Numbered from the stretch's first letter, positions 26,223 to 35,312 are shown. The stretch is 55,727 nucleotides of DNA from Paenibacillus sp. S150 (GCF_019352175.1 NZ_JACBYI010000048.1:1-55727), one strand, 5' to 3'. Translations and numbers: made by a program. Notes: generated by a model not told the origin, from the sequence alone.

Positions 26223-27119
26223 ATGACTGATCAGTATAAGCTGCAGGACCCTGTGAAGCAGTACACCAAGGCTGGTCCGGAGTTTGAGCAGCAGCAGAAC
26301 CCTCCGGGAATTGAACAGGAAATGAACCCGCTTCCGGATGCGGGACAGGACACGTACCGCGGAACCGGTCGTCTTGCCGGACGCAAGGCGATTGTTACCG
26401 GAGCGGACAGCGGCATTGGCCGCGCGGTCGCCATTGCTTTTGCCCGGGAGGGCGCAGATGTGGTTCTGTCCTATCTGCCCGAGGAAGAGAAGGATGCCCG
26501 GGAGGTCATCAAGCTGGTGCAGGAAGCCGGCCGCACCGCAGTGGCCGTACCCGGTGATCTGAAGGACGAGAAATATAGCGGACAGCTTGTAGCTGCCGCG
26601 GTGGAGCAGCTGGGAGGCGTTGATATTCTGGCGAATATCGCGGGCATGCAGCAGTTCGTGCCGGAGATTGCCGATCTCACGACCGAGCAGTTCGACGCTA
26701 CGTTCAAAACCAATGTCTACGGATTGTTCTGGCTGTGCAAAGCGGCGCTTAAGCACATGAAGCCGGGCAGCACGATTATCAATACCGCCTCCGTTCAGGC
26801 TTATGAGCCTTCACCGATTCTGCTGGATTACGCGACGACCAAGGCCGCAATCAACACCTTCAGCAAGTCGCTCGCCCAGCAAGTGGCGAGCAAGGGCATC
26901 CGCGTCAACGTTGTAGCCCCCGGTCCCGTGTGGACCCCGCTGCAGGTATCGGGCGGACAGCCGACGGAGGTGCTTAAGGATTTCGGGGCCAAAACACCGC
27001 TTGGCCGTCCAGGCCAGCCCGCCGAGATGGCTCCGGCTTATGTGTTCCTGGCCAGCCAGGAGTCAAGCTACATCAGCGGTGAAACGCTGAATGCCAACGG
27101 CGGCATGCCAACGCCATAA
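26223..27119 (+). CDS. SDR family oxidoreductase (general-stress-protein-39 type)
   Basis: A 298-residue short-chain dehydrogenase. It has the N-terminal extension with PVKQYTKAGPEFEQQQNPPG that marks the YdaD/YhdF/YghA group, then TGADSGIGRA for NADP(H), a variant NIAG motif, and the catalytic Ser-Tyr-Lys set ending in DYATTKAA. The protein ends in GGMPTP. Family members are called general stress proteins; their substrates are unsettled. The start ATG 26223 has AGAGGAGGAAAC before it. A weak sigma-B-like pair (GTTTAG, 26131; GGTTAC, 26151) precedes it, but this is not secure. Confidence 0.92.
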   Translation: MTDQYKLQDPVKQYTKAGPEFEQQQNPPGIEQEMNPLPDAGQDTYRGTGRLAGRKAIVTGADSGIGRAVAIAFAREGADVVLSYLPEEEKDAREVIKLVQEAGRTAVAVPGDLKDEKYSGQLVAAAVEQLGGVDILANIAGMQQFVPEIADLTTEQFDATFKTNVYGLFWLCKAALKHMKPGSTIINTASVQAYEPSPILLDYATTKAAINTFSKSLAQQVASKGIRVNVVAPGPVWTPLQVSGGQPTEVLKDFGAKTPLGRPGQPAEMAPAYVFLASQESSYISGETLNANGGMPTP

Positions 27120-27290
27120 GCGCGGGCGCGAAGCCGCTGCGGCCAGGCCAGGCAGGCTGCCGGTCAGCTTAAGCAGGAAGACCGGCCGGCGGACAGGCAG
27201 ATCCGGTTCATTCCGCCAAAGTCCGCATACCCCTTCACTCAACCGAATAAAATATATCATTCGTTGTGTGTGGATGAAGAGGGGGTTAAT

Positions 27291-28577
27291 ATGCAAATTC
27301 ATGTGGTGCAAGCGGGCCAGTCCCTGTATGGCATAGCACAGGCCTATGAGGTGCCCGCGGATGAAATCAGCGAAGCCAATCAACTGTCTGCACCCGGCAG
27401 GCTGGTGGTTGGTCAAACGCTGGTGATTCCCATAGCGGGTATGTATTACTGGGTGCAGCCGGGGGACAGCTTGTACAGCATCGCCCGCAGGTTCGGTCTT
27501 AATGTGAATATCCTCGCTGACAGTAACCGGCTGTCTGTGAGCCAGCCCTTGCAGATAGGGTTTCGCTTGTATATCCCGCCGGAGCCGAAGCGGGATGCGG
27601 AAATTAACGCCTATATAGAGCCAAGAGGGGAAGAGGTATCCCAGAGCTTAAGGGATGCCGCGGCTGAGGCAGCACCCCATCTCACCTATCTGGCTCCCTT
27701 CAGCTTCCGGGTGCAGCGGGACGGCTCCCTGGAGGCACCGCCTCTGGACGGCCTGGCCTCGATTGCCGGGCAAAACCGGGTGACACTGATGATGGTCGTG
27801 ACGAACTTGGAGAATGCGCAGTTCAGCTCTGAGCTGGGGCAGATCATTTTGAATGATCCGGCTGTCCAGGACCGGTTATTGGCGAACATCATCACCACGG
27901 CGAAGCAGCTGAATTTCCGGGACATTCATTTTGATTTCGAGTTCCTCCGTCAGGAGGACCGTGAGGCATATAATGCCTTTCTCCGCAGAGCTGCGGCCGT
28001 GATTCACCAGGAAGGCTTCCTGTTATCCACGGCATTGGCGCCCAAAACAAGCAGAACCCAGATGGGTGCCTGGTACACCGCCCATGATTATAGGGTGCAT
28101 GGAGAGGTTGCCGATTTTGTAATTATTATGACGTATGAGTGGGGATATAGCGGAGGGCCGCCGATGCCGGTTTCCCCGATAGGCCCTGTCCGCAGGGTGC
28201 TGGAATATGCCCTGAGCGAAATGCCGGGGTCCAAGATTATGATGGGGCAGAATTTATACGGCTATGACTGGACCCTGCCTTATGTCGCTGGCGGAGCTTA
28301 CGCCCGGGCGCTCAGCCCCCAGGCGGCGATTGATCTGGCCAGAAACCGGAACGCGGCCATTCAGTATGATTACAACGATCAGGCGCCGCATTTCGACTAC
28401 ACCGATGATTCCGGCAATCCGCACAAGGTGTGGTTCGAGGATGCCCGCTCGGTTCAGGCGAAGTTCACTCTGCTGAAGGAGCTGGGCCTCAGGGGAATCA
28501 GCTACTGGAAGCTGGGGCTTCCCTTTCCGCAGAATTGGCTGCTGATTGAAGATAACTTCAATGTGGTCAAAAGATAA
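27291..28577 (+). CDS. LysM-GH18 protein (YaaH/SleL-type spore cortex enzyme)
   Basis: A 428-residue protein with two N-terminal LysM peptidoglycan-binding repeats (IHVVQAGQSLYGIAQ and YYWVQPGDSLYSIARRFGLN) and a GH18 barrel. The catalytic DxxDxDxE-type motif appears as DIHFDFEF. The size and layout match the YaaH/SleL N-acetylglucosaminidases that act on cortex fragments in spore germination. No signal peptide is present, as in other spore-coat members made in the mother cell. Start ATG 27291 follows AGAGGGGG. It supports a spore-forming host. Confidence 0.9.
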   Translation: MQIHVVQAGQSLYGIAQAYEVPADEISEANQLSAPGRLVVGQTLVIPIAGMYYWVQPGDSLYSIARRFGLNVNILADSNRLSVSQPLQIGFRLYIPPEPKRDAEINAYIEPRGEEVSQSLRDAAAEAAPHLTYLAPFSFRVQRDGSLEAPPLDGLASIAGQNRVTLMMVVTNLENAQFSSELGQIILNDPAVQDRLLANIITTAKQLNFRDIHFDFEFLRQEDREAYNAFLRRAAAVIHQEGFLLSTALAPKTSRTQMGAWYTAHDYRVHGEVADFVIIMTYEWGYSGGPPMPVSPIGPVRRVLEYALSEMPGSKIMMGQNLYGYDWTLPYVAGGAYARALSPQAAIDLARNRNAAIQYDYNDQAPHFDYTDDSGNPHKVWFEDARSVQAKFTLLKELGLRGISYWKLGLPFPQNWLLIEDNFNVVKR

Positions 28578-28678
28578 ACAAGTTCACGGAAAGCAGGCTC
28601 TGCGATTCGGCCGCTGCCGGATGAACCTCCCGTTTGAATGAACGCGACGGGCTGGCAGAGCAATGGGCGGGCGCAAAC

Positions 28679-28707
28679 AAAAAGACACCTTGCGGGGTGT
28701 CTTTTTT
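28679..28707 (+). terminator. Rho-independent terminator after the LysM-GH18 gene
   Basis: GACACC-TTGCGG-GGTGTC with flanking A-run and T-run; it could work on both strands between convergent genes. Confidence 0.9.
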
Positions 28708-28710
28708 CGA

Positions 28711-28796
28711 AATCTAAGAATTTATATGCTTGGCACACTGAATGATCCTTCTATTTCTCGCTGAAACACCCCGTCCCTTATAAGGGCGGGCGTACA
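28711..28796 (+). repeat. Dispersed hairpin repeat, copy 4 (subfamily A, 3' end replaced)
   Basis: AATCTAAGAATTTATATGCT, TGGCACACTGAATGATCC, TTCTCGCTGAAACACCCCGT, CCCTTATAAGGGCGG. After GGGCGGGCGT the usual GTAGCCGTTTCTGCTTG is replaced by ACAAGCAAGCTTG. It lies directly behind a terminator and just before the 3' end of the convergent gene at 28807. Confidence 0.85.
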
Positions 28797-28806
28797 AGCA
28801 AGCTTG

Positions 28807-29190
28807 TTACCCCATTAACCCTTTCAGCCCGTTAAAAAAAGGCCGAATGGACTTAATCATACCGTAGCCCATCTTCATCACCGGCATTGCCTTCTGTATC
28901 ATGCCCAGGAAGCGTAACCCGCCTCCAAGCCCCGCTGCTCCTAAACCGCCTCCCGAGCCCCCAAAGAATGATCCCAGAAGCGGCATGAAGCCGGAGACTT
29001 CCGCTTTCCGCGAACGGGCGGAAGATTTTTTGGCCGATGCCTTGCGGGTATGGGGTCTGGAGAGAATCAGCACTTCCTTTTCAACTCCGGTTATATAGCC
29101 TACATATGAACGTCCGTCATGAAGCGTAATGCAGACCGGCCGCCCCTTCAGTTCCTTTGCCCGCTTGCGTATCTTGGTTGGCTGTCCCAT
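28807..29190 (-). CDS. Small protein with Sm-like N-terminus and Gly-rich hydrophobic tail
   Basis: A 127-residue unrecognised protein. Residues 12-45 (LKGRPVCITLHDGRSYVG then YITGVEKEVLILS) have the spacing and residues of an Sm/Lsm-type beta barrel. A basic linker (HTRKASAKKSSARSRKAE) follows, then a glycine-rich hydrophobic half (FFGGSGGGLGAAGLGGGLRFLG) and a basic end. The start at 29190 follows GAGGTGAAT. Similar Sm-like short proteins occur in spore formers, often linked to the spore, but I cannot name a function. It lies between the cortex-enzyme gene and tRNA-Leu. Confidence 0.7.
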   Translation of the reverse strand: MGQPTKIRKRAKELKGRPVCITLHDGRSYVGYITGVEKEVLILSRPHTRKASAKKSSARSRKAEVSGFMPLLGSFFGGSGGGLGAAGLGGGLRFLGMIQKAMPVMKMGYGMIKSIRPFFNGLKGLMG

Positions 29191-29282
29191 TTGTCATTCA
29201 CCTCGTTGTACTATTTACTCTTATATTACTCAGAGAATGGCGGGGTGCTTGTGCATTCCAGAAATTTATTTAAAAAAACAAC

Positions 29283-29311
29283 TTGCTCTCACGTAAGAAT
29301 CATGATATATT
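29283..29311 (+). promoter_or_regulatory. Probable promoter of tRNA-Leu
   Basis: TTGCTC (29283-29288), a 17-base spacer and TATATT (29306-29311), 28 bases before the tRNA 5' end. Confidence 0.6.
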
Positions 29312-29338
29312 ATCTCTTGCGTTGCATTTCATAAATTT

Positions 29339-29422
29339 GCGGTCGTGGCGGAATTGGCAGACGCGCACGGTTCAGGTCCGTGTGGTAGCAATACCGTGGA
29401 GGTTCGAGTCCTCTCGACCGCA
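29339..29422 (+). tRNA. tRNA-Leu (anticodon CAG)
   Basis: An 84-base class II tRNA. The acceptor stem GCGGTCG pairs with CGACCGC followed by discriminator A. The D-arm has TGGCGGAATTGGCAGACGC. The anticodon stem-loop is CACGG-TTCAGGT-CCGTG with anticodon CAG, followed by a long variable arm (GGTAGCAATACC) and the T-loop GGTTCGAGTCC. No CCA is encoded. It stands alone with its own promoter and terminator. Confidence 0.97.
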
Positions 29423-29432
29423 TAATCATGAG

Positions 29433-29476
29433 GAAAGCTTCTGAATTGCCCTTCGGGCAGTCCGGAAGCTTTTTTT
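29433..29476 (+). terminator. Rho-independent terminator of tRNA-Leu
   Basis: AAAGCTTC pairs with GGAAGCTTT, with an inner TGCCC-TTCG-GGGCA-type stem, followed by a run of seven T. Confidence 0.9.
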
Positions 29477-29479
29477 GTA

Positions 29480-29580
29480 CAAATCTAAGAAATTATATTG
29501 CCTTGCACACTAAATGATCCTTCTATTTCTCGCTGAAACACTCCGTCCCTTAGAAGGACGGCGTAGCCGTTTCTGCTTGG
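29480..29580 (+). repeat. Dispersed hairpin repeat, copy 5 (subfamily A)
   Basis: AAATCTAAGAAATTATATTG, CCTTGCACACTAAATGATCC, TTCTCGCTGAAACACTCCG, CCGTCC-CTTAGAA-GGACGG, GTAGCCGTTTCTGCTTGG. The stem is intact although the loop differs from the other copies. It lies immediately behind the tRNA terminator. Confidence 0.9.
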
Positions 29581-29603
29581 CTCATTGATTCGCTGTGCTC
29601 CAT

Positions 29604-30503
29604 CTAATAAGAGTGCAAGGCCGCTTTGGCCTGCTGCTTGCGGAACGCAGACGGGGACATGCCGCTGAGCTTATTGAAGATGCGGTTGAACTGCGAGAAG
29701 CTGTTGAACCCGCACTGCTCGGCGATGACGGATATCTTTTGCCGGGTATGAATCAATAGCTGCTGGGCCTTGCGGACCCGGGTCATCTGGATATATTCCG
29801 TCAGTGTGAAGCCGGTGACCGATTTGAACTGGTGCGATAAATAATAGGAACTGATATAGAATTCCTTGGAGATGGTATCAAGCGACAGCTCGCTGCCGTA
29901 GCGGCTATGAATGTAAGCGGTGATGGAATATATTTTTTGCATCATAGCGTTCCCGATTTCCTCCAGCACATAGCTGTTCATGTCCCGCTGCCGGGTTAGA
30001 GCGCAGAGAAATTGCTGGAACAGGCTGTGAATCAGCACCGGGTTCAGCGGCGAAGCGTTGTGTGACAAGGTGAAGATGGCGTTAAGCGGATCGAACACGG
30101 CTCTGCGCGGCTCTCCCGTCAACCGGTAGATCGGCACTTCCTCCCCGAAAGGGAGCAGCATAATTTTGTAAGCGGTTTCTAAACCGGGTACATTTTTGGG
30201 CATGGCAAAGTTGATGATCAGCCGCTTATGCGGCGGGCCTACGGGATACTGGGTCTTGTGCAGCCGGCAGGGACGAAGCAGAACGATGTCATACTGCTGA
30301 AGAGCATGTACATTTCCTTCGATGATATGGGTTGCTCTTGAATCCATTAATATATGAATCTCGAAAAAATCATGAAAATGCTGAAACTCCATATTGATAT
30401 TGTGGGACCGCTGGTCATAATCAAAGTAATAAAAAAGCGGATCGGCCGGAGTGTTGATGCGTACGCTGTACCCTTGCTCATACAACAAGTCGCTTTCAAG
30501 CAT
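29604..30503 (-). CDS. AraC family transcriptional regulator
   Basis: About 299 residues. The N-terminal half is a cupin-like sugar-sensing domain (FQHFHDFFEIHILMD, then LQQYDIVLLRPCRLHKTQYP). The C-terminal half has the two AraC helix-turn-helices (LDTISKEFYISSYYLSHQFK, then IAEQCGFNSFSQFNRIFNK) and the closing GMSPSAFRKQ. The start is placed at ATG 30503, with a GAAGGCGGCGAG site; an ATG at 30533 lacks one. It is transcribed divergently from the GH38-GH105 operon and is its probable regulator. Confidence 0.9.
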   Translation of the reverse strand: MLESDLLYEQGYSVRINTPADPLFYYFDYDQRSHNINMEFQHFHDFFEIHILMDSRATHIIEGNVHALQQYDIVLLRPCRLHKTQYPVGPPHKRLIINFAMPKNVPGLETAYKIMLLPFGEEVPIYRLTGEPRRAVFDPLNAIFTLSHNASPLNPVLIHSLFQQFLCALTRQRDMNSYVLEEIGNAMMQKIYSITAYIHSRYGSELSLDTISKEFYISSYYLSHQFKSVTGFTLTEYIQMTRVRKAQQLLIHTRQKISVIAEQCGFNSFSQFNRIFNKLSGMSPSAFRKQQAKAALHSY

Positions 30504-30616
30504 ATGCTCGCCGCCTTCTTCTGTAATGTTCATTTATTATATGTCCGAAAAAGCAAGATTTGCAAGGTATAAGGGTCATTACAGCAAAAATAAAGTAGTT
30601 TTTGAGCGGAGGGATT

Positions 30617-30646
30617 TGCTATAGTGGCGATGTGAAAACGGATACA
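30617..30646 (+). promoter_or_regulatory. Extended -10 promoter and cre-like site before GH38
   Basis: TGCTATAGT (extended -10; box 30620-30625) with no good -35 box, the pattern of an activator-dependent promoter. TGAAAACGGATACA (30633-30646) fits the core cre consensus TGNAANCGNWWNCA at every position and overlaps the expected start of transcription, so CcpA repression is likely. Confidence 0.6.
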
Positions 30647-30660
30647 AAGGGGTGGGGAGT

Positions 30661-33600
30661 ATGTTTTTGACAGAGGAGAAGCTGATCCGGCGCCAGGCCG
30701 AAATTGGAAAGTACAGATATCTCCAGGTACTGGAGCTTACGGAGCTGGAGCTTGCGGAGGATGAGGACGGGGTTAATGGCGTCTATCCGGCAGCCGTTTC
30801 GTTTCATGGCACAATCAAGCTGCAGGAGCAGTGGCGGGGGCGTGACCGTTATGTCTGGCTGCGTGCGGTGGTGGTGCTGCCCGAGAGCAGAGCAGGCTTC
30901 AAGCTCGCCGGCAGATTTGATTTCGGCAAATCGGGGAGCTTCAATAACTCCGGGTTCGAATCGCTGCTGTATGTGAACGGGACGCCGTATCAAGGCGTGG
31001 ATACGAACCACAGGGAGGTTGTTTTTGGCGCGGAGCTGGGCGGGCAGACGGTAGAACTGGTCTTCCGGCTGTGGTCCGGTCTGGAGGGCGGGGGGCCGCC
31101 CGTCGTTCAGGAGCACCGGATCAGCGAGGCCGTGATTGGCTATCTGGACGAGACGATTGAGGATTTGTTCTATATGTCACAGGCTGCGCTGGACACTTGC
31201 CGCTATCTGGGCGGCGACCAGCCGGAGAAGCAGTGGCTCCAAAAAGCGCTGAGCGGCGCGTTCCGGGAAATCGACTGGTCGGAGCCCGGCTCGGAAGAAC
31301 ATATCAGCTCACTGTACCGGGCGGCGGCCCGCCTGAACCAGGCTGTTGATGCCATGCCCAAAACCTTTGGCATGACGATTACCGCCGTGGGCCATACCCA
31401 TATTGATGTCGCCTGGCTGTGGCGGCTGAAGCATACGCGGGAGAAGACGGCACGTTCCTTCTCTACCGTTCTGCGGCTGATGGAGGAATTTCCGGAGTAT
31501 CAATTCCTGCAAACACAACCGCAATTGTACGACTACCTGAAGCAGGACTATCCCGAGCTGTTCGGGCGGATCTCAGAACGGATCAAGGAGGGCCGCTGGG
31601 AAGCGGAAGGGGCAATGTGGCTGGAGGCGGATTGCAATATCCCGTCCGGCGAGTCGCTGGTCCGCCAGATTTTGACGGGCAAGCGCTATCTCCGCGAGCA
31701 GTTCGGCATCGAGAGCAAGTATCTATGGCTGCCGGATGTGTTCGGGTACAGCTGGGCGCTGCCGCAGGTTCTGCGCAAATCGGGCATCGATACGTTCATG
31801 ACGACCAAAATCAGCTGGAACCAGTTCAACCGGATGCCGCATGACACCTTCCGGTGGAGGGGGCTTGACGGTTCGGAAATTCTGACGCATTTCATCACCA
31901 CCTCGGAGAAGAACGGTGATGCGTATACGTATAATGGCCGGATGACGGCCGCTCTGCTGCGCGGAATCTGGAATTCATACCAGGATAAGGAGCTCAGCGA
32001 CCATCTGCTGTTCGCTTACGGCTGGGGCGACGGGGGCGGCGGACCTACACGGGAGATGCTGGAGCTTAGGAGACGGTTCGATAAGCTTCCGGGCATGCCG
32101 AAGCTGAATATGGGCAGCGCAGGGGAGTATTTTGCCGGACTGCATGAGCGGATTGAGAAATCTGAAGCGTACGTGCATACGTGGAACGGCGAATTATACT
32201 TCGAATGCCACCGGGGCACCTACACCTCTCAAGCCCGCAATAAAAAGTACAACCGGCGCCTGGAATTACTGCTGCGGGATGCGGAGTGGCTGCACACGTT
32301 GAACGGTGTGAGACGCGGCGATCTGGAAACGGCGTATCCGGCGGCTGAACTGCGCGCGATTTGGGAAATCCTGCTGCGCAACCAGTTTCATGATATTATC
32401 CCCGGTTCGTCGATAAAGGAGGTCTACGAGGACAGCGACCTTGAATATGCGGAGGGGGAGGCGCGGTCGCTGGCATTAATTAACGGCGGAGGCGCAGGGG
32501 AAGCCGGAGGCAATTCCGGCGGGCTGGAATACTCCACACTGCTGAACAGCTCGGCCTGGGACCGTCCGCGCTATGTCGAGCTGCCGGGAAAAGCTGCGGA
32601 TGCAGACATCTTCCTTGACGCCGCCGGACAGCGGCTGGAACAACAGCGGACGGCAGACGGCGGCAGCCTGGTGTATGTTCCTTCCGTGTCCGCACTTGGC
32701 ACAGCGGTGCTGCAATTTGTGCGGAGGCAGGCGGAGGATACCCTCGCGGAAGAGGCGGGGCAGCTTGCGGCTGTTGCCGCAGGCCGCCTGGCGACACCGC
32801 TGGTTGAAGCGGTCTGGAACGGTCAGGGCCATTTCACTTCGCTGCGCGACCGCCGGAGTGGACGCGAGCTTCTGGCACCCGGACAGCGCGGAAATGTGCT
32901 CCAGGTATTCGAGGATAAGCCGCTGGATTATGAAGCCTGGGACATCGATATATTCTACCAGGAGAAAATGACGGAAATCTCGCAGCTTACGCAGTGTGAG
33001 CTGGTCGAGAACGGTCCGCTGCGGGCGGTGCTGCGCATGTCGTGGACATTTCACCGGTCAACGATTGTGCAGCATATCATTTTCTACCGCGATACGCCCA
33101 GAATTGATTTTCGCACTGAGCTGGACTGGCATGGGCATAATCAATTGCTGAAAGTGGCCTTCCCGGTTGATATCCATGCTATGGAAGCGACCTATGATAT
33201 CCAGTTCGGCAACGTCAAACGGCCGACGCATTGGAACACAAGCTGGGATTATGCCCGTTTCGAGACGGTGGGCCACCAGTGGGCCGATGTCAGCGAGACC
33301 GGTTATGGCGTAGCTCTGCTCAACGACTGTAAATACGGCTATGACATCAAGGACAGCGTGCTGCGGCTGACGCTGCTGAAAACGGCCGTTCACCCCGATC
33401 CGGAGCAGGATCAGGGCCATCATTCCTTTACGTATGCGCTTTATCCGCATACGGGTGATTTTGTGGAGGGCGGTGTGGTCCAGGAGGCGTGGGAGCTGAA
33501 TAATCCCCTGCGTATTGTGCCGGGACGGCTGGAAGGCGGGCCGCTGTTCTCCATCGGGGGCGGACATGTGCTGATTGATGCCATTAAGCGCTCGGAAGAC

Positions 33601-33801
33601 GGTACCGGGGTTGTGCTGCGCCTGCATGAATATGCCGGTTCACGGAATCTGGTGCGTGTGGAAAGTGCCTACTCCATAGTGTCCTGGCAGGAATGCAGCT
33701 TAATGGAGGAACCGCTGGGAGAGTGGCATGAGGATGAAATGGAATTCCGGATCAAGCCTTATGAGATCAGGACCTTCCGGATTAAGCTGGGGCAAATATG
33801 A
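30661..33801 (+). CDS. GH38 family alpha-mannosidase
   Basis: About 1046 residues, the usual length for this family. The N-terminal barrel has the zinc-binding GHTHIDVAWLWRLKHTREK, the likely nucleophile Asp359 in LWLPDVFGYSWALPQ, and EGAMWLEADCNIPSGESLVR. The C-terminal half is beta-rich (LLNSSAWDRPRYVELPG; ALLNDCKYGYD). These enzymes release alpha-linked mannose from oligosaccharides or glycans. No signal peptide is present, so it is cytoplasmic. Start ATG 30661 has AAGGGGTGGGGAG before it. It heads an operon with the GH105 gene. Confidence 0.95.
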   Translation: MFLTEEKLIRRQAEIGKYRYLQVLELTELELAEDEDGVNGVYPAAVSFHGTIKLQEQWRGRDRYVWLRAVVVLPESRAGFKLAGRFDFGKSGSFNNSGFESLLYVNGTPYQGVDTNHREVVFGAELGGQTVELVFRLWSGLEGGGPPVVQEHRISEAVIGYLDETIEDLFYMSQAALDTCRYLGGDQPEKQWLQKALSGAFREIDWSEPGSEEHISSLYRAAARLNQAVDAMPKTFGMTITAVGHTHIDVAWLWRLKHTREKTARSFSTVLRLMEEFPEYQFLQTQPQLYDYLKQDYPELFGRISERIKEGRWEAEGAMWLEADCNIPSGESLVRQILTGKRYLREQFGIESKYLWLPDVFGYSWALPQVLRKSGIDTFMTTKISWNQFNRMPHDTFRWRGLDGSEILTHFITTSEKNGDAYTYNGRMTAALLRGIWNSYQDKELSDHLLFAYGWGDGGGGPTREMLELRRRFDKLPGMPKLNMGSAGEYFAGLHERIEKSEAYVHTWNGELYFECHRGTYTSQARNKKYNRRLELLLRDAEWLHTLNGVRRGDLETAYPAAELRAIWEILLRNQFHDIIPGSSIKEVYEDSDLEYAEGEARSLALINGGGAGEAGGNSGGLEYSTLLNSSAWDRPRYVELPGKAADADIFLDAAGQRLEQQRTADGGSLVYVPSVSALGTAVLQFVRRQAEDTLAEEAGQLAAVAAGRLATPLVEAVWNGQGHFTSLRDRRSGRELLAPGQRGNVLQVFEDKPLDYEAWDIDIFYQEKMTEISQLTQCELVENGPLRAVLRMSWTFHRSTIVQHIIFYRDTPRIDFRTELDWHGHNQLLKVAFPVDIHAMEATYDIQFGNVKRPTHWNTSWDYARFETVGHQWADVSETGYGVALLNDCKYGYDIKDSVLRLTLLKTAVHPDPEQDQGHHSFTYALYPHTGDFVEGGVVQEAWELNNPLRIVPGRLEGGPLFSIGGGHVLIDAIKRSEDGTGVVLRLHEYAGSRNLVRVESAYSIVSWQECSLMEEPLGEWHEDEMEFRIKPYEIRTFRIKLGQI

Positions 33802-33815
33802 AAGGAGATCGGGGC

Positions 33816-34958
33816 ATGGCAGGAGAAGGGTCGGCGCAACAGATGGGCAACAGCCGGGTGAACAAGGCCGAAATCATCGGGAAGCTGAACCGTGTGACGG
33901 ATAAGCTGCTGCAGCTTGAGCGGCCGGATAACGAAGCCGAGCTGCAGAACTTAGGGGAGGATGCGGGCCGGCGGGGCTATTTTGCCCGGGATTTCGGTAT
34001 GGAGGAATGGGACTGGCCGCAGGGAGTCGGGCTGTATGGTCTGCAAAAGCTTGACCGTCATTTCGGGGACGGCCGTTATCTTGCTTATGCCAGGCCGTGG
34101 ATGGCCCGCCAGCTGGAGAAGGGCCTGCCGGGCAGGAACATCAATACGACAGCCCCGCTGCTGTCGCTGATGGAACTGGAGGAGGCTGAGGAACTGAGCC
34201 TTGAATGGGCAAATTGGCTGATGCATGGCCTGCCCCGGACGCCGGAGCAAGGCTACCAGCATGTGACAACAGGCGCTGGCAAGCATGAAGTCTCACTCCA
34301 TGAGAACGAAATTTGGATCGATACGCTGTTCATGGCCGTTCTGTTTACGGCAAAAATGGGAGTGAAATACGACAATTCCGCATGGCGGCAAACGTCGCTG
34401 CATCAGCTGCTGCTGCATATTAAATACCTGTATGACAAAAAGACGGGACTGTTCTTCCACGGCTGGCATTTTGGCGGCCGGCACAATTTCAGTGAAGCCT
34501 TCTGGTGCCGCGGCAACGGCTGGTTTACGCTCGGCCTGCCGGAATATCTGGAGCTGATGCATCCCTATCTGGACAGCGGGGTCTTCACATATCTTCAACA
34601 AATCCTGCACGCACAGGCGGAAGCCTTGCTCGCCTGCCAGAGCGCGGACGGACTGTGGCATACGCTGCTGGATGATCCGGACAGTTATACAGAAACATCC
34701 GGGTCGGCTGCCATTGCAGGCGGTATTCTGCATGGTGTGCGCAGTGGGCTGCTGCCGGAGGCATGGGCTGAATCGGCACTGAGAGCGATTCAGGCTGTGC
34801 TGGACAGAATTAACGATGAAGGTACAGTGCTTGGCGTATCGGGCGGCACACCGATCGGTGCAGCCAAGGAAGATTATAAGGGCATCCTTATAGCCCCCAT
34901 GGCATACGGTCAGGCGATGGCTCTGGCCGCGCTCAGCGAAGCTCTGTATCATTGCTGA
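33816..34958 (+). CDS. GH105 (GH88-clan) unsaturated glycuronyl hydrolase
   Basis: A 380-residue cytoplasmic (alpha/alpha)6-barrel enzyme of the YteR/YesR type, which removes unsaturated uronic acids from lyase products. Marks are NINTTAPLLSLMEL, the catalytic Asp169 in IWIDTLFMAVLF, FFHGW, and WCRGNGWFTLGLPEYLEL. ATG 33816 is preferred because AAAGGAGA precedes it; an ATG at 33798 overlaps the GH38 stop. Together with GH38 this suggests use of a mannose- and uronate-containing polysaccharide. A polysaccharide lyase is not present in the window. Confidence 0.92.
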   Translation: MAGEGSAQQMGNSRVNKAEIIGKLNRVTDKLLQLERPDNEAELQNLGEDAGRRGYFARDFGMEEWDWPQGVGLYGLQKLDRHFGDGRYLAYARPWMARQLEKGLPGRNINTTAPLLSLMELEEAEELSLEWANWLMHGLPRTPEQGYQHVTTGAGKHEVSLHENEIWIDTLFMAVLFTAKMGVKYDNSAWRQTSLHQLLLHIKYLYDKKTGLFFHGWHFGGRHNFSEAFWCRGNGWFTLGLPEYLELMHPYLDSGVFTYLQQILHAQAEALLACQSADGLWHTLLDDPDSYTETSGSAAIAGGILHGVRSGLLPEAWAESALRAIQAVLDRINDEGTVLGVSGGTPIGAAKEDYKGILIAPMAYGQAMALAALSEALYHC

Positions 34959-34982
34959 GGCTTGCCGGGGTAGGGGGGGATC

Positions 34983-35250
34983 GGTCCGAAAGTGTTTGAC
35001 GGGGTCACTCAGGCCATGAAAATTTGGCGGGAGGAAATCTTCGCACCTGTGCCGCCGGCGATCCGGTCAAGGATGTGGAGGAGGCGGTGGAGACCGCCAA
35101 TGCGCCGCATTTTGCCAACGGGGCTAGTATTTTTTACGATGACGGCGGAAAAGTGCGCTGCTTCCGGGAGCATATCGGGTCCGGCCTGCTGTGAGACAAT
35201 GTCGGGGAGCCGGCACCGGGGCGGCTACAATCGCGCTGCTGCAGGATGTG
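34983..35250 (+). pseudogene. Remnant of a methylmalonate-semialdehyde-type aldehyde dehydrogenase
   Basis: The C-terminal part of an ALDH can be read in two frames. One gives GPKVFDGVTQAMKIWREEIF-APV. After a shift comes DPVKDVEEAVETANAPHFAN-GASIFYDDGG, then FREHIGSGLL, a stop, and DNVGEPAPG. It matches the end of MmsA/IolA-type enzymes (IFDGV ... M-x-IW-x-x-EIF-P-V ... NG-x-x-IF). The catalytic cysteine region and the N-terminus are absent. The frameshift and stop show it is dead. It lies 24 bases after the GH105 gene, as if a catabolic gene of that operon was lost. Confidence 0.8.
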
Positions 35251-35312
35251 CGGCACGGGCGGCTGTAAATGCGGGGTTGCACGGCTGCGGCTGTGTGAAT
35301 CCGGCATTTTTC

